Source: Larus michahellis
Lineage: Eukaryota; Chordata; Aves; Charadriiformes; Laridae
Length of the DNA: 64,000 bases
Direction: 5' to 3'
Assembly (NCBI RefSeq): GCF_964199755.1
Contig: NC_133930.1
Location: 28,607,571 to 28,671,570, forward strand
Shown piece after piece: positions 1 through 11,900 of this stretch. The translations under genes were made by a program, and so were the position numbers. Positions within the stretch are counted from its first letter, which is position 1. Every line of letters begins with the position of its first letter. The notes below the pieces were generated by a model, which saw only the letters and a list, made by a program, of their open reading frames with translations, was not told the origin of the DNA and searched no databases.

Positions 1-2376
1 CTTACAAACCCTAGACAAATTATGGAACTCCTCACCTTGCTCTGGGTTGTAGATGAACATCCTATTGTTGAAATTGCATCTGTCTTTAGTACAACAGGTC
101 CGTAGGAGATCCCATCCTTCTGTGTACCAATACTGTAAAAATGGTAAACGCTAGCAATATCTAGCAGTGCTTTCTTCGCAGAGACATGTTCTACTTTGTT
201 CAGTGAACACCTAAGAACTTACAAGGTTGTCACTGATTGCTCAGTAATGCTACAAGTGTCTGTACAAAGCCAGTAGTAGGGCCCAAGAAGCAGTGACCAT
301 GAGAGCCTCTCAGAGACTTCCCTGAAGAGATACATGGCCTCACTTGGATTTTAGGTAGCAGTATGTAAACAATAGTGCAAGTCACATAAGTTTCACCAAA
401 CTGAGCACCAAGAGCAGGCCTAGATGGTTTGTTATTATCAAAATAATTTTTTGTCTAATGCATTTTTGTGACCCCAGTGCTGAAAGTAAAATATGTTGGT
501 CCATATCCTCATCTGGCATAAAGTAATTACAGTGTATTGATTTGCATCATCTGGTCTTTTCTACCTAACTGCTCATTAAGATTTTACTATTAAAATCATT
601 ACAAGGTATTTTTAATTATTATTTCCAACTAAAATGCAGTATTCCTAAGGGTGAAGGACTAAACGCACTGACCAGATCAATACTGGGGTCAGTCAGCTTC
701 ACTGAATTCAGCAGCAGAGATGATGGAAACAACCTGAAGTGCCGTAAGCCTTTTTTCCTGTAGTATCCTGAGCCTCTCTTGGTCAGAACTAGGTTGACCA
801 TTATGCAGTTCTTGTAAATCCATATCATAGCACTGAGAAGGATGGGCTGTGTTATAAATCATTGTCCTTGCATGCCTGCATAGACATGGAGTTACTTGAG
901 AAAGACACAACCCTGTTTTTTGCGAACTTGGTTCTTTTACAAAATGTCGTATTATTTTCTGGCTGAATAAATTTAATTATCTAAAAGGGAAGTTTTCAAA
1001 TGAACTTTTTAACTGCAGTTTTGGTGTAAACATTTTCAAGTGATTTGCCCAGTCATTATCAGTCACTCACTTTTCTTTCAGCTTTTAAACTTCCATTCAT
1101 TTCTGACTGATAGAGTGTCTCTTTTCTGTCTGCCATTACTATCTTAACAACATAACAGAAATACTGTTTTAGTGTTGTGCTGTGCATTTAACTGTGAACA
1201 ACCAAAACAGTTTCGGGTTTTTTCAATTGTCTGAGAAAGTCTGTAAATGACTATATGTATTTCCAAGCTCATGGTTATTATTTCATTGCTTATTTCATCC
1301 TGTTTCAGTATTGCTAGTTTAAAGATAACATTTCAGTGTCAAGAATGTTATTCAAATAAGCCTAATTTTTATTCCTTTAGCATTATATACTTACGCTAGA
1401 AAAATGAAACTGTAAGTATTAAGATCCCATTTGCTTTGAGAAAGCATCACAGATTCAAAGGTTACACAGAGTTATTTTATCCTACAGTTTAGAATTAGGA
1501 TTCATGGAAGGACAATATCTCTTTGCATTTGTAAAAAGAACTTTAAAATGCAGGCAGCCTGCATCCAATAATTCCACTTATGGTGATCATGTTATTCCCA
1601 ATACAGCAGCAGCACCCATATATTAGTTCCGTCTTTTGTATCAATAATACATACAGAAATAATTTACCAAATCCCTTAGTGAAGCTAATGCAGTCTTTTG
1701 CTACAACTGCAGTTAGGAGAGGGTGCTTCTCTTACCACCTCAAAAGACAAAAGCATGAAGATAACAGAGGTGTCACAGATTAAAAATACACCTATAGCAA
1801 TATATTACATGCCTACATTTCCATTTTTCCTGTTAGATTATCAGAGTAATGATAGGAATGAATGTTCTTGTGGCTGAACAGTTGATTTCCCTGCTGCTTT
1901 TCACCAAAGAGGTATTGAGATGATCTATTAAAGATTATATTGTTCAAACATTCCGTAGTAGTAATTTATTTAGATGTATCTGTGATTGTGTGTGATGCTA
2001 GTGGTACTGGCTACCACTTAGCATTAGTATTTATGGCCGGCTATCAGGCCAAGAGGAGACATTTGCCTAACGCCTGACAGATCTGCAAATACCAGTCAGC
2101 ATCTGAGTCACGGGGCATTTTACTGTTGACAGAGAGTGCTGGAGTTGTTCTCTTGCAGGGATTTAACGTCCAACCTCAAAGGTCCCAAGTACAGTACAAA
2201 ATTATTACAAGAATAAGTCCCATTTCCTTTTAGAATTTGGTTTTCTTTTCATCATACACAGAAGTCATCTCAAAACACATTGTAACTCATGAAGTTGTTT
2301 GTACACATAAGAGTGGTGTTACTGAGATTGTATTTCCAAACTGTTTATGCTAACAATAACAAATGTGGTTGTTCAG
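1..2376 (+). other. MRPS27: MRPS27 intron (upstream of the penultimate coding exon), partial
   Basis: This is AT-rich non-coding DNA ending in the acceptor GTTCAG just before 2377. I looked for the preceding MRPS27 exon, which in the human protein encodes the stretch ending near LCREA, and found no match in any frame, so the rest of the gene lies to the left of the window. No transposon or RNA gene is recognisable here. The open frame at the very left edge (1-114) does not resemble MRPS27. Confidence 0.75.
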
Positions 2377-2532
2377 ATTGATGCTCTGGAGACCATTTTG
2401 CAGTCTGTCCTTGAAGCAAAACCTGGTCCAGAATCGGCTGAAGAAGTCAAGGAATTAGAGCAGAAGTCACAGGGTGCAGAATCAGAAGAAACAGAGCAGT
2501 CTGAAGCACCCAAGTACTACAGCCGATTCAAG
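2377..2532 (+). CDS. MRPS27: MRPS27 penultimate coding exon (mitochondrial ribosomal protein mS27)
   Basis: This 156-bp, 52-codon exon has a phase 0 boundary at both ends. The acceptor is GTTCAG and the donor is AAG|GTAAGA. It starts IDALETILQ and ends APKYYSRFK. As recalled, the human protein has LDVLGAVLK and LPQYLERFK at these places, with an equally variable acidic linker between them; here the linker is rich in Glu and Ser and includes ESEETEQSEAP. mS27 is a pentatricopeptide-repeat-type subunit of the mitochondrial small ribosomal subunit, acting in the matrix in translation of mtDNA-encoded proteins. This exon lies beyond the repeat region, in the linker before the C-terminal coiled coil. 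The frame opens at an ATG at 2347, but that is intronic; the splice site sets the real boundary. Identity is strong because the next exon also matches. Confidence 0.9.
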
Positions 2533-5500
2533 GTAAGAGAGTTTCATTTATCTAAATATTCTAAAATGTAATACATCTCCATAATATCTACTAGAAAATA
2601 TTATAATGGCTTATTATGGCTAATAGGCTAACACCCGTTCAGTGCATTATGAGTCCTACCTGGCATTTTTGAAACAGACATCACCTTACATTTTCAGTTC
2701 TTCAAATAGGAAGCAGCAGCCTACAAAGACATAAACGCTCAAGGCCACTTGTCTTTTGTCTGTCTGCTGGGATTTTATCTTCACTTTTCATCCATCAAAA
2801 TGATAAATCCAATCCTGCTCACAAAAGTGGTATGTCATTAGAGTTCCATTATCTGACCTTGTGTGGGCTCTTGCTCCTTAAAATAAATCGTAATAGACAT
2901 GAGACCATCCTGAATTTATTGCCCATTTGTGTATGTTATAATTAAGTAGGAATGTTGCATCCTATACTTCCAGTCTGGGGAATTAAGTAAGGCTGTATCG
3001 CCTCTCTTTTATCTTTAGGTTGTTACGCTTATGATAACAATATGAAACGCAAACAGTTGTTCGTTAGCGAACAGCTATACAATGAGTGCGGTTTATTTGA
3101 TCATCTCATAGCTATATAATGAGCTTGTTTTATTTTATCATCTCTGATTTGTGCTGTGGTAAAAATCAAATACCCCAGGTTGAAACTAATCTGGCTTATA
3201 GTTCCAGGAGCAGTACTCTTTTCATAGCCCATCAGTTTCCATTGTTACTGTCACAACCTTGGAGAGTTGTTGTGGATACAAATTGTTGTTCTTCCAAAGA
3301 AATTTCAAAAGTTAAAAGACTAGTATCATATGGTTTCACCTCACATACACACACTTTTCCTTTCTTTAATTTTTATTTACATAAATTGTTTGCCACTAAT
3401 CTTTAGATATTTAACTTGCTTTGTAGGCACTTAGGACTTTTAAAATGTTTGGAAATAAGTTGGTGCTCAGCATGTGATAATTAATGCCTGGATTAATTCC
3501 AGTGAATCAGGTAAACACAAGTGCCCTTTGAAGGAGGGAGTGAGACATTTTTATGAGTCTCTCATAGTCTATCCATTGTCTGTCCTTGAAGAAAATAATG
3601 CAGAGTGCTCAAAAGAAGGCCTAAATGTCAGTTTGGGGACAGAGTAGTGCCAAGAGGGTAGTTTTCTTCTCACCTCAACCTTTCCACAATTTCCATAATT
3701 AACGCCAGTTCAGGTATTCCCTTGTGTGGCAGTGAGTGCCCTGACTTTGAGCCAACAAACTGCAGCCCCAATGCTTAGCTCTAAGCTGTCACCAGAAAAG
3801 TCTGAATATAAGAAAGACATAGCCCTCCAACAGTAATTTATATGTAAATAAACCATAATTTCTTGTTGTCTGGATGAGATAAGGAGCTCTCAAGTCAGAA
3901 TGCCTTTTCAGCTAAGCCTGAAAGAGCTCTCAGACTCTTCTCTCAAATTCTTTAGGCCAGCACCAGCCAGTCTTCCCAGTGTCCAGCTCTGGACACCTAT
4001 GGACATGGTTCACAGGGCAGAGAAGTTCACTAGAAATCCATACAAGTCTGAGGGAAGGTGAGAGCTCTGAAGCAACCTGGTGATGTTGGCATCACAGCTG
4101 CTGTCCAAGCACAGTTCGTCTGCCCCTCGTGTGATGTAATCCCAACACAGGATTTGCACTTCTGCTGCTGGAAACACTTCAGTTGCACTTTGTCTAGACC
4201 TGCATTAGCCAGCATGTCCCAGTCTTTCTCCTTGAGCTCAAAACCAATTGCTTCTGTCTCCTGCTTGCCAGGTTCTCTTTCACAAGGCATACACCTGAGT
4301 ATGTGAGGAAAAAGCATGTGGATTTTCTCCAGACATACAGTTCCTGTCTAGAACTGTAGCTTGTTCTGCGTGGCTTTTATACACATTCTTGGGACTCCAT
4401 GTCTCATACCAACCTTCAGAACAGTCATTTCTGGAAGTACCTGAAAAAGCCATGGCAACCTAACAGATATGATGTGCGAGAGGCAGCGTGTCCTTCACTT
4501 CCACTAAAACAAACAGGACCTGAGGGCATTTGGCTCTTTCCAGATAAAGCCTTTAGAGCTGTAATTTAGACTCTGTGTCTGACACTGTGTTGTAATTACC
4601 TGTTTTCAGATCACGTATGCTGAGGCTCACTACCCCATACAGTGTTCCTCAGGCAATTCCATCCATCTGTGTCAATGATCAGTGGGCAAGCACTTCATCA
4701 CATAAATGCTGGGAACACCCTCTTTAAAATCAGTGCTCCTTCTCTAACTGTCTGCATGCAGAGCCCTGGAAACTGCTTATAAAAATCAATGATTTAGCCA
4801 CTTAATAATGTGCCCTTTTGGTACCTGCATGACATAGAGCGCGCTGCATTCCTACATTAGTTTTGTTAATATGGCACAGCAGAGCAAGGAAGATTGCAGG
4901 AGTTCAGTGGTACCAGTAATGGCTTAGGAGAGAAATCCTGCTAGTTTCCAGTTTGTTGCCTTTCTCTATTTCCATTTCATACTGCTTAGAATCAGTGCAT
5001 AAAACCCCGTTTTCAGCACATCCTTGGTAGTGGTTAGTCTGAAGGATCTAACCCAGTTATGTTTAACTGAGCATCTAATCTGTAAATACGAGTATAGTTG
5101 TCAGATTTCTTACCCAGACCCAAGCTGTATGGTCTCTTCATGTTTCTCACTGATGCATTATATGCTTACTGACATCTCAAACAAAATAGAGATAAATACA
5201 CCTAAATATTAGAGTTTGGTTTTAGTCCATTAGCTTCAAAGCCATTGGTTTTGTTTCCATTCTTTATCGTACAATCAAAAACCAGACAGAGCCAAATACC
5301 CAAGCCCTTCAGACCTGCATGCTTAGCATTTTAAAGAGTCTTCAGTCTGCTGTCTGTCCAGTTCAAACCTTCAAGGGTCTGGCAAAACACAACAAAGCCT
5401 GCAGTTGTATTGGCTAAGGCAGAGAGAAGTGGAGAGACCTCAGAAGGGACATCATAGTTTCCTCTATAAGAACAAGGCAGAGCCTCGAGACAGGAGCTGT

Positions 5501-6700
5501 GGGGCTGTGCCTTTGCAGATTATTGACAGCATGGGCTGGGGTGAGGGGAACACAGTGGGCCAGCAGCACTGCACATAAGCTTCCAGTGATAACTGGAAGT
5601 GGAAGTATGGATATTTGCATGGCTCCAGAATTGCCATTTTGTTTGGAGATGAATGATCCCCACATCTTCTTTCCATCATCCTGCAATGCAAAACAATAGG
5701 TTTTCTTCAAAGGGCCCAGGAAAAAAGCATGGATGCACCTTTCTTTGGGACATGTATTACTTTAAACATTTCTGCAAGTGCTGGGCTCAATAAAACGTTT
5801 TATTTAAAAGAACGATCAGGTAAATGTGTTGCTATGGAATGAGCGAGCAAGGGGTAAAGAATCGCCAGCGCCACCTCATCTTTCTCCCCCAGGAAACTCC
5901 TCCTTGGTTGTGTATCTGCACTTTTAAGGTAATTAATCAGATTGTTAGTGAGCCATCAGGCTAAAGATTCCAGAAAGCCAGAAATAGCATCACTGGATGA
6001 TTCATCATCTGAAGTGAATTAACATTTTTATACTGCATGAAATCTAGATAAGTAAAGCTCAAGAAAGAAATGCTGCACAGTTTCTTATTGAAGCTCTGCT
6101 CTTAGTTTCAGTGTAGAATATCCCTGAAAAAATATCCCTTGCTTTAGCGCTATTGTACAGTCTGTGTAAGCATAGTCAAGCTTCAGATCACAGTAACTGT
6201 TGGGAAGAAGAATCATGAGCATTACTTAGTATACTGTTAGCAAGAGAGCATTTAAAGTGATGTGCATCTGTTGAGAGGGAAGCTAGTGCAGGCAGTGTGA
6301 AATAAATCGTTCAATCGGTTTTGAGGTAAGACACAAAACCCAAGGTGTTTAGATTGTATTTATTGTAGTTGATTGGTCAGCTGATCTTTGTTAATACAAG
6401 ATAACTGAACTTGGAAAAATAAAGAGAATTTCAATGGTTAATGAAAATTAAACTTCATTGGTTTAGTTTCATTGCTCAAAAAAATTATTCTAGAGGTTAG
6501 CATTTCAAGAAATGGTACCAGCTACCACAGTCAAAACACTTTGCTGGGATAAAATAGTCACCTGGCCTGTATAGCCCAGGTAACAGTTAGATTCAAACAG
6601 CAATGTATTGGTTGTTACAGGGAAGTATTTTGTGGCTGATTATTTTGTGACTGACTAGCTCTCTCCTTCTCACTCCCCACCAAATCCCTTTTTATGACAG
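2533..6700 (+). other. MRPS27: MRPS27 last intron
   Basis: This 4.17-kb intron starts GTAAGA and ends with a pyrimidine-rich stretch and TTTATGACAG. It has no stop-free stretch with recognisable protein similarity; the small open frames near 4.03-4.3 kb and 5.4-5.7 kb overlap on both strands and look random. I see no CR1, satellite or structured RNA gene in it. Confidence 0.85.
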
Positions 6701-6940
6701 GAGCTGTACTCTAAGCTGCATTCACTTGGCAAGGTTGAATCTGAAAGCTTGTTAACCCTGACCACCCAACTTGTCAAGGAAAAGCTGCCAGCATGTGAAG
6801 TGGAAGACATTGCAAAACATGAGCAGAAGCTAAAGGAGTGGGAGCAAGAACAAGCACTTCTCATTGAGAGAGAGAGAGAGATGAGAGAAAAGGCCAAGCA
6901 GGAAATGGAAGCTAGGAAGCTAGCAGAAGCATCTGCTTAG
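6701..6940 (+). CDS. MRPS27: MRPS27 terminal coding exon
   Basis: This exon has 79 codons plus the TAG stop at 6938-6940. It begins in phase 0 with [16 protein letters not shown] and continues with [13 protein letters not shown], which is nearly identical to the human C-terminus as I recall it ([13 protein letters not shown]). The rest is a highly charged helix with [17 protein letters not shown] and the ending LAEASA, against AKASA in human. This tail is predicted to be a long helix or coiled coil on the mitoribosome surface. A (GA)n run at 6867-6882 encodes the ERERE stretch and is a likely site of length variation. The exon is convergent with MAP1B, whose transcript ends about 8 kb to the right. 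Confidence 0.95.
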   Translation, partial: ELYSKLHSLGKVESESLLTLTTQLVKEKLPACEVEDIAKHEQKLKEWEQEQALLIEREREMREKAKQEMEARKLAEASA

Positions 6941-7092
6941 TACTGGAACTCAAAGACTGCCACAGTGGTATGCATTCCTCTGTCGGTGAACCGAAGTGCT
7001 CGCCATTATTAATATTTCACTTCAATCCTGCTGCAAGTGTGACTGTATGTGACTGCTATGTGCAAATTAAACTTTTACCATTTTGCCTGTTT
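6941..7092 (+). other. MRPS27: MRPS27 3' UTR
   Basis: Only about 150 bases separate the stop codon from the expected cleavage site. Sequence just after it is T/G-rich (TTTTGCCTGTTTCCTG), consistent with a downstream cleavage element. The exact end is inferred. Confidence 0.7.
7066..7071 (+). terminator. MRPS27: MRPS27 polyadenylation signal ATTAAA
   Basis: This is the common variant hexamer, 126 bases after the stop codon and followed within 30 bases by T/G-rich sequence. No AATAAA occurs nearer to the stop. Confidence 0.7.
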
Positions 7093-8888
7093 CCTGAAGT
7101 AAAGCTCATGTGATTTAGAAATCTTCATATTGTATATGATACATTTTCATCCTACCATCAGCTAGGCAGGCGGTGGGATGGAGACAACACAAAGAAACAA
7201 AGGCATAAGAAGTAGCTTGCCTGTCATAAAAGGTGTAGAGGGTGGAAGGAACAAAAGAAGAGGGAAGAATTTCAAACACAAGTTGTTTCAGTAGGGGTTT
7301 CTCACAGGAAAGAATGCCTTTGGTACTCTGAACTTCAGACACTAAGAGGATTAACGTATATTGATTGCTTTTTTTTTTCCCCCCAACCCATTTGGAAAAT
7401 TCAGGCTACTATACATGGAGTTGGAAGCTGAATTTTAAACTGTTTTTAAAACCACTTTTTTAAAGAGTTTCAGCCTAGTGAGTTAACGCTTGCGCAGGCA
7501 CTCAGATGTGCCTTCCCTGAAGGAAGTTAAAAATTTCCAACTTGCCTAGTGCTGTTCTACTCCATTTTTAAGGTCAGTAGAGAAACACGCACAATCACCT
7601 CGGCACACACTGAGGAGCCTCATACTGCATTGCAGTTTCCTTTTATATTCTGGGCGTTGTTTCATGGGGTTTTTGACCTAATTCCCTTCTTGTCTCAGCT
7701 GTGTATACGTTCCCATGCCCCATTCTTCAGATTGGTAAAACAATGTAGCTATTCACACAGAGCACAAGGAAATGGCAAGGGAGGAAAGGATCATTGTGCG
7801 TTAGTTGTGGGATGCATCAGGATTCATCCCTGCCTGCATTCCCTGTCACTGCTGAATCTTATCAGCTGCAGCCAGCGACTGTATGCAGTTCATGTGTCCT
7901 GGTTGGAGAGTGCTGTTTGATGGATGTTCTTTTGGTGGCCAGCCCAGACTAAACCACAACATCATGGCAGGGCAACTTGCTTGAAAACAGGGAAACCCTG
8001 GCAACAGCCCTGCTGTGTTGCAGCTTGTTATGGCAACAAGTGGTGTCTCACTGTGCTTTACCACAGGGCCTCATACGCATTTCCAGTTTTGTCATGCATC
8101 TCTCTAGTCCTACAGTGATAAAACTCACATCACAAACTCACTGTAAGTCCAGATCTGTAAAAACAGATCTGTGAAGTGAAATTGTTTTAAGTGTAGGAGA
8201 GCATCCTATTCATATACGCCAAATACCTCTCGTATTCCCAGCAAACACACTAAGGTCCCTCACCCTGTCTTGTCAGCAGGTCCCATAGTTTCACCCATAG
8301 TGCAGTAAGAGTGCTGTCTCCAGGTAAGTGGATGACTTTGTGGCTTCGCCTAACTAAACCAGCATTGGACTTCTCTGGGCAGCCTTTCTCAAGTCTCTTG
8401 AAGTTTTTTTCCTCTGTCTTGGTCAAAATTGTTTCTGATTACTAGGAGAAGTTACAGAGCCTTAAGGGTGAGCAGGAGGCCAAGCACACTCTTAAGAACA
8501 ATTTCTTTAAAGCTGGTGGCTTTAAAGAAGTCATGACTCCTAGTCCAGCCACGGGAGAACAACGTGTCCTTTCCCTGACCACATATTTCAGTTCTTCAGT
8601 ATCAGAACATGGGTTGCACTTCCAAAGGCTCACAATCACTCCTGCATCCCGAGTCCTTTCTCAGCTTCTCTCTATAGACACCACCTCTCCCTCCTGGGAT
8701 CTTCTCTGTACCACTACAGTTTTAAGACCCTCCTTGCTGACACATGGCCTCTAGCCATTGCAGCTGCTGATCCTGTTGCTTACGAGACGCTGTCTGGCTA
8801 GGCCACAATGGGCACCGCCACATTTCTCCTTTTTTCTTGCTAGCATCTGTTTCTTGGCAGCACAGGGAGCCTGTTTCTGGCCCCACCT

Positions 8889-8908
8889 CCCCCCTCCCTC
8901 CCTCCCCC
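8889..8908 (-). other. Predicted G-quadruplex motif
   Basis: The + strand has C runs of 6, 3, 3 and 5 separated by single T bases (8889-8894, 8896-8898, 8900-8902, 8904-8908). The - strand therefore has four G runs of three or more with one-base loops, the most stable class of predicted quadruplex. It lies in the intergenic interval. Confidence 0.75.
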
Positions 8909-11900
8909 TGCTCAGTAGATAGGCCAGGCTGCTAATGCTGACTGAGCTCCAGCAGGCTGCCAGCTGCCGCCCGTTGCCTTGCAGAGCACGCTTCACTTCC
9001 CCCCCAACTAACCCCTCTCTCCATTTATTTAAACTTAACAACAAGAGAGAAAACTTCGCCTCTAAGCTCTGAATAGCCTGTTAATGAATATTGCAGGTTC
9101 CCTCCTTGTTTTACTCCAGGCATTGTGGGTTTGAGTTGCTCTGAGCCCAGTCCAAAGCTTAAGCTTGAACAGTGTAGACACAACCTTTCTCTGCCTTGGC
9201 CCGAATCTCCTCCCATATCCTCCTCTGCCCTTTAGAGAGGGGGGTTTCCCTGCCAAATGCTTTGAAGGCAGCAAAGGAGATTCCTGGGGCCAGATGAAGG
9301 ACTCCAAACCCAAGACCTGCAGCAGAGGGTCCAGACCATTTGCAGCTTAAGGTGCCAAAAGTTTTGCTAAGCCCCCTCATTTATCTGTCCCCTTGGTATC
9401 ACTCTGACCGAGAAATCGCTTCTGACACTTGCACAGGCTGCACACCAGGGTCTCTTCCCTCCCCCTCATGCCCCAGCCAAGTATTTCTTCATGGTCCAGT
9501 AGCCTTCATCTTGCTCCTCCTCACCCCAGCTCTCACCACTATCTCACTCAGCAGAAACCAGCTCCTGCCAAACCAGTATTTTCTCACCTAGCCAATCCTC
9601 AAGTTTCCCGCAAGCCTACCTGCACCTTCCTGAATTCTCCAGCAATCCTCATCGCTGCTTCCCCTTTGACATCACTCTTGATCCTGTTCAAGTTCCTCCT
9701 GGATATCATCTCACATCTATTTCGTCCCCTTCTCCAAGGAGGCTGGCCGTGTCTCTTTGCCCTGCACCCCGGTCTCAGACAGCAGTGAGCCCCCGGCTCT
9801 GCAGACGGAAAGCAGCCCAGGGTACCAAGCGCATGGGCACCCTTAGGTTTGAGACTCCTGGGCACAGCTCGGTCTTCAAGTGGTTGGAAATGTGAATTAG
9901 CAGCTGAAGCTTGAGGGAGGTGAGGAAGGTACTCTCCTCTTTGGTGGTCTCTCCTACCTGCTAACTTTGAGGAAGGCCAACAGTGAGACAGGCAAGTTGT
10001 GGGACGGGGGTGAGTCACAGACCAGTGCAGTTCAGGCACGTGCTTGCCTTCTAGGGAGACACAGGCAGTAGCCATACACCAGAAATGCAGCAGCATGAAA
10101 AATCAACGGAATATCAACAAACTCAGCTCGACTTACCTGCTTTTCTCCTTCCTACTGCGGGAAGACAGACTTGGCTGTTTGCCCCCTTGCATAAATCATG
10201 TTGCACACACAACGTGTTTTTCAGCTGCTTGCTGGATTACTCTTAAAAAACAGTTTGAAGATCATTTGTAGCAACACCTGGGAGTGAAACTGGGGCCCAG
10301 GTTGTCAAAAGCCCTTCTGTCCAGATGCCCCCGGCTTTATGCATGCTCTTGTGATAGCCATCACCGGCTGTGATGCAGCCAGCTGCATTTATAAGGGGAG
10401 TGGAGGAGTCATACAGCACCTTTGATGGGCTGCTGCTTGAACAAGAGCTCTGATGCTAAGGGAAGAAAGTGTATGTGTGTATATATGTATATTTAAAAAA
10501 AAAGGAAAATACTTTTGTACTCGCCACCCAATGAGCAGTTCCTCACTAGGATACTCTCAAGCTTTTTGAAATGTTGCTGCTTTTTGCTGCACTGTTTCAG
10601 TCAGCTGCCTAGACCTTTCTGTACATGAATGGGACTGGCGAAATATTTCCTGGAGGGGGCAGACCAAAATCTTTCTTGGTAGTAAGACAGTCTCCTTTTT
10701 CTGGATAACCTCTCCTAGAAAGGTTCCTTCACATCCTGTTTTCATTTGTGACTACAGCTGTGATTCGGCTTAAAGCTATTGCAGTTTCTCCCTTGTCAGT
10801 ATATTTCTAAATCACAGGAGTGTATCTTTCCTCATGAAAGTTTTTGAATAACTTCCCTAGTCATGGATAGTGTGTGTATAGCCAAAGGTGGAGGAAAATC
10901 TGACAGTGCTGGAAGCAATACATTTGCATGCACAGTCACTGACCTGTGCATGCAAACAAGGTGGCCAGCAGCCTAAATAACACCTGCCTGCACTAACCCT
11001 TCTCGTACAGCATTGCCAGACTTGCAGGTGCTGGGCAGTGTTGCCCCAGGTGTGGGAGAGACCCTTCCCTCAACAATAGCCAAAAGAAACAGAAACCAGT
11101 ACAAATGAAAAGCCTGTTTGGTATGATGGCTGCTGTTAGGAGAAAAAACCCAGCACTTTAAAGGTTAAAGCTCTTCCTTTTAATTTGAAAAGCAGCTTCC
11201 CAATTCAAATCCATGGCAGCCACCACATACGCTGCTGATTAGGCAACCGAATGTGTAACTCTTCCTCCCACAAGTGTCACTGGCAGAACACTTCCAGCAA
11301 AGCACTGAAGGTCATTATCCATTATTCACAAGAGGCAAATTACATATTTATTCCCTTGCAGCTCAAATGAAGGTTGCCTGAAGCCTTGCACAGATGGGCC
11401 CTATTTATGGTGACACCCAGCCTTGCCAAGATAAGGTTACTACTACGTGCTCTCAGCCCCTGTCAGACGCTGTCTTACACACAGAGCTGGTATCAAGCCC
11501 CTTCCCACAGCTTCAAGCACTGGCTCACTCCCCCAGTGGCCTCTCCCAGCTGCTCTCCAGCCCATCCCAGGGCTCTCTGGTCACCCTAAAACTGTGGGAC
11601 CAGGACGATGACCTACCCCAGCTGCAGATGAAGGTTGGCTGGTGCAAGCGGGTTTCTGGCCTGACCAGCCATCACTGTGCTGCTGAGACAGGCAGAAAGC
11701 AGCCCAGGGCACAGGTTAGCAAGTGTCCTCTCTTTCCCTGCCTCCTCGGGAAGCTGGAGTCATAGTTACGAACGGGAATTGCACCCTTGACTCTGAGGGA
11801 TGCAAGATGTGGTCCACTGAACAGCATCTGATTCTCCAAGTACTGCTGCTGGTTTTGCTGGGGCTGTTTGTGTAGAAACTACAGTTGAACCTTGCAAAAT

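Noticed and set aside
1..114. Open frame at the left edge
   Set aside because: It has no similarity to MRPS27 residues expected upstream, and no in-phase donor precedes its stop.
11394..11765. 123-codon + strand frame in the intergenic gap
   Set aside because: It is a GC-rich stretch with overlapping frames on the same strand, no recognisable domain and no splice or poly(A) context.
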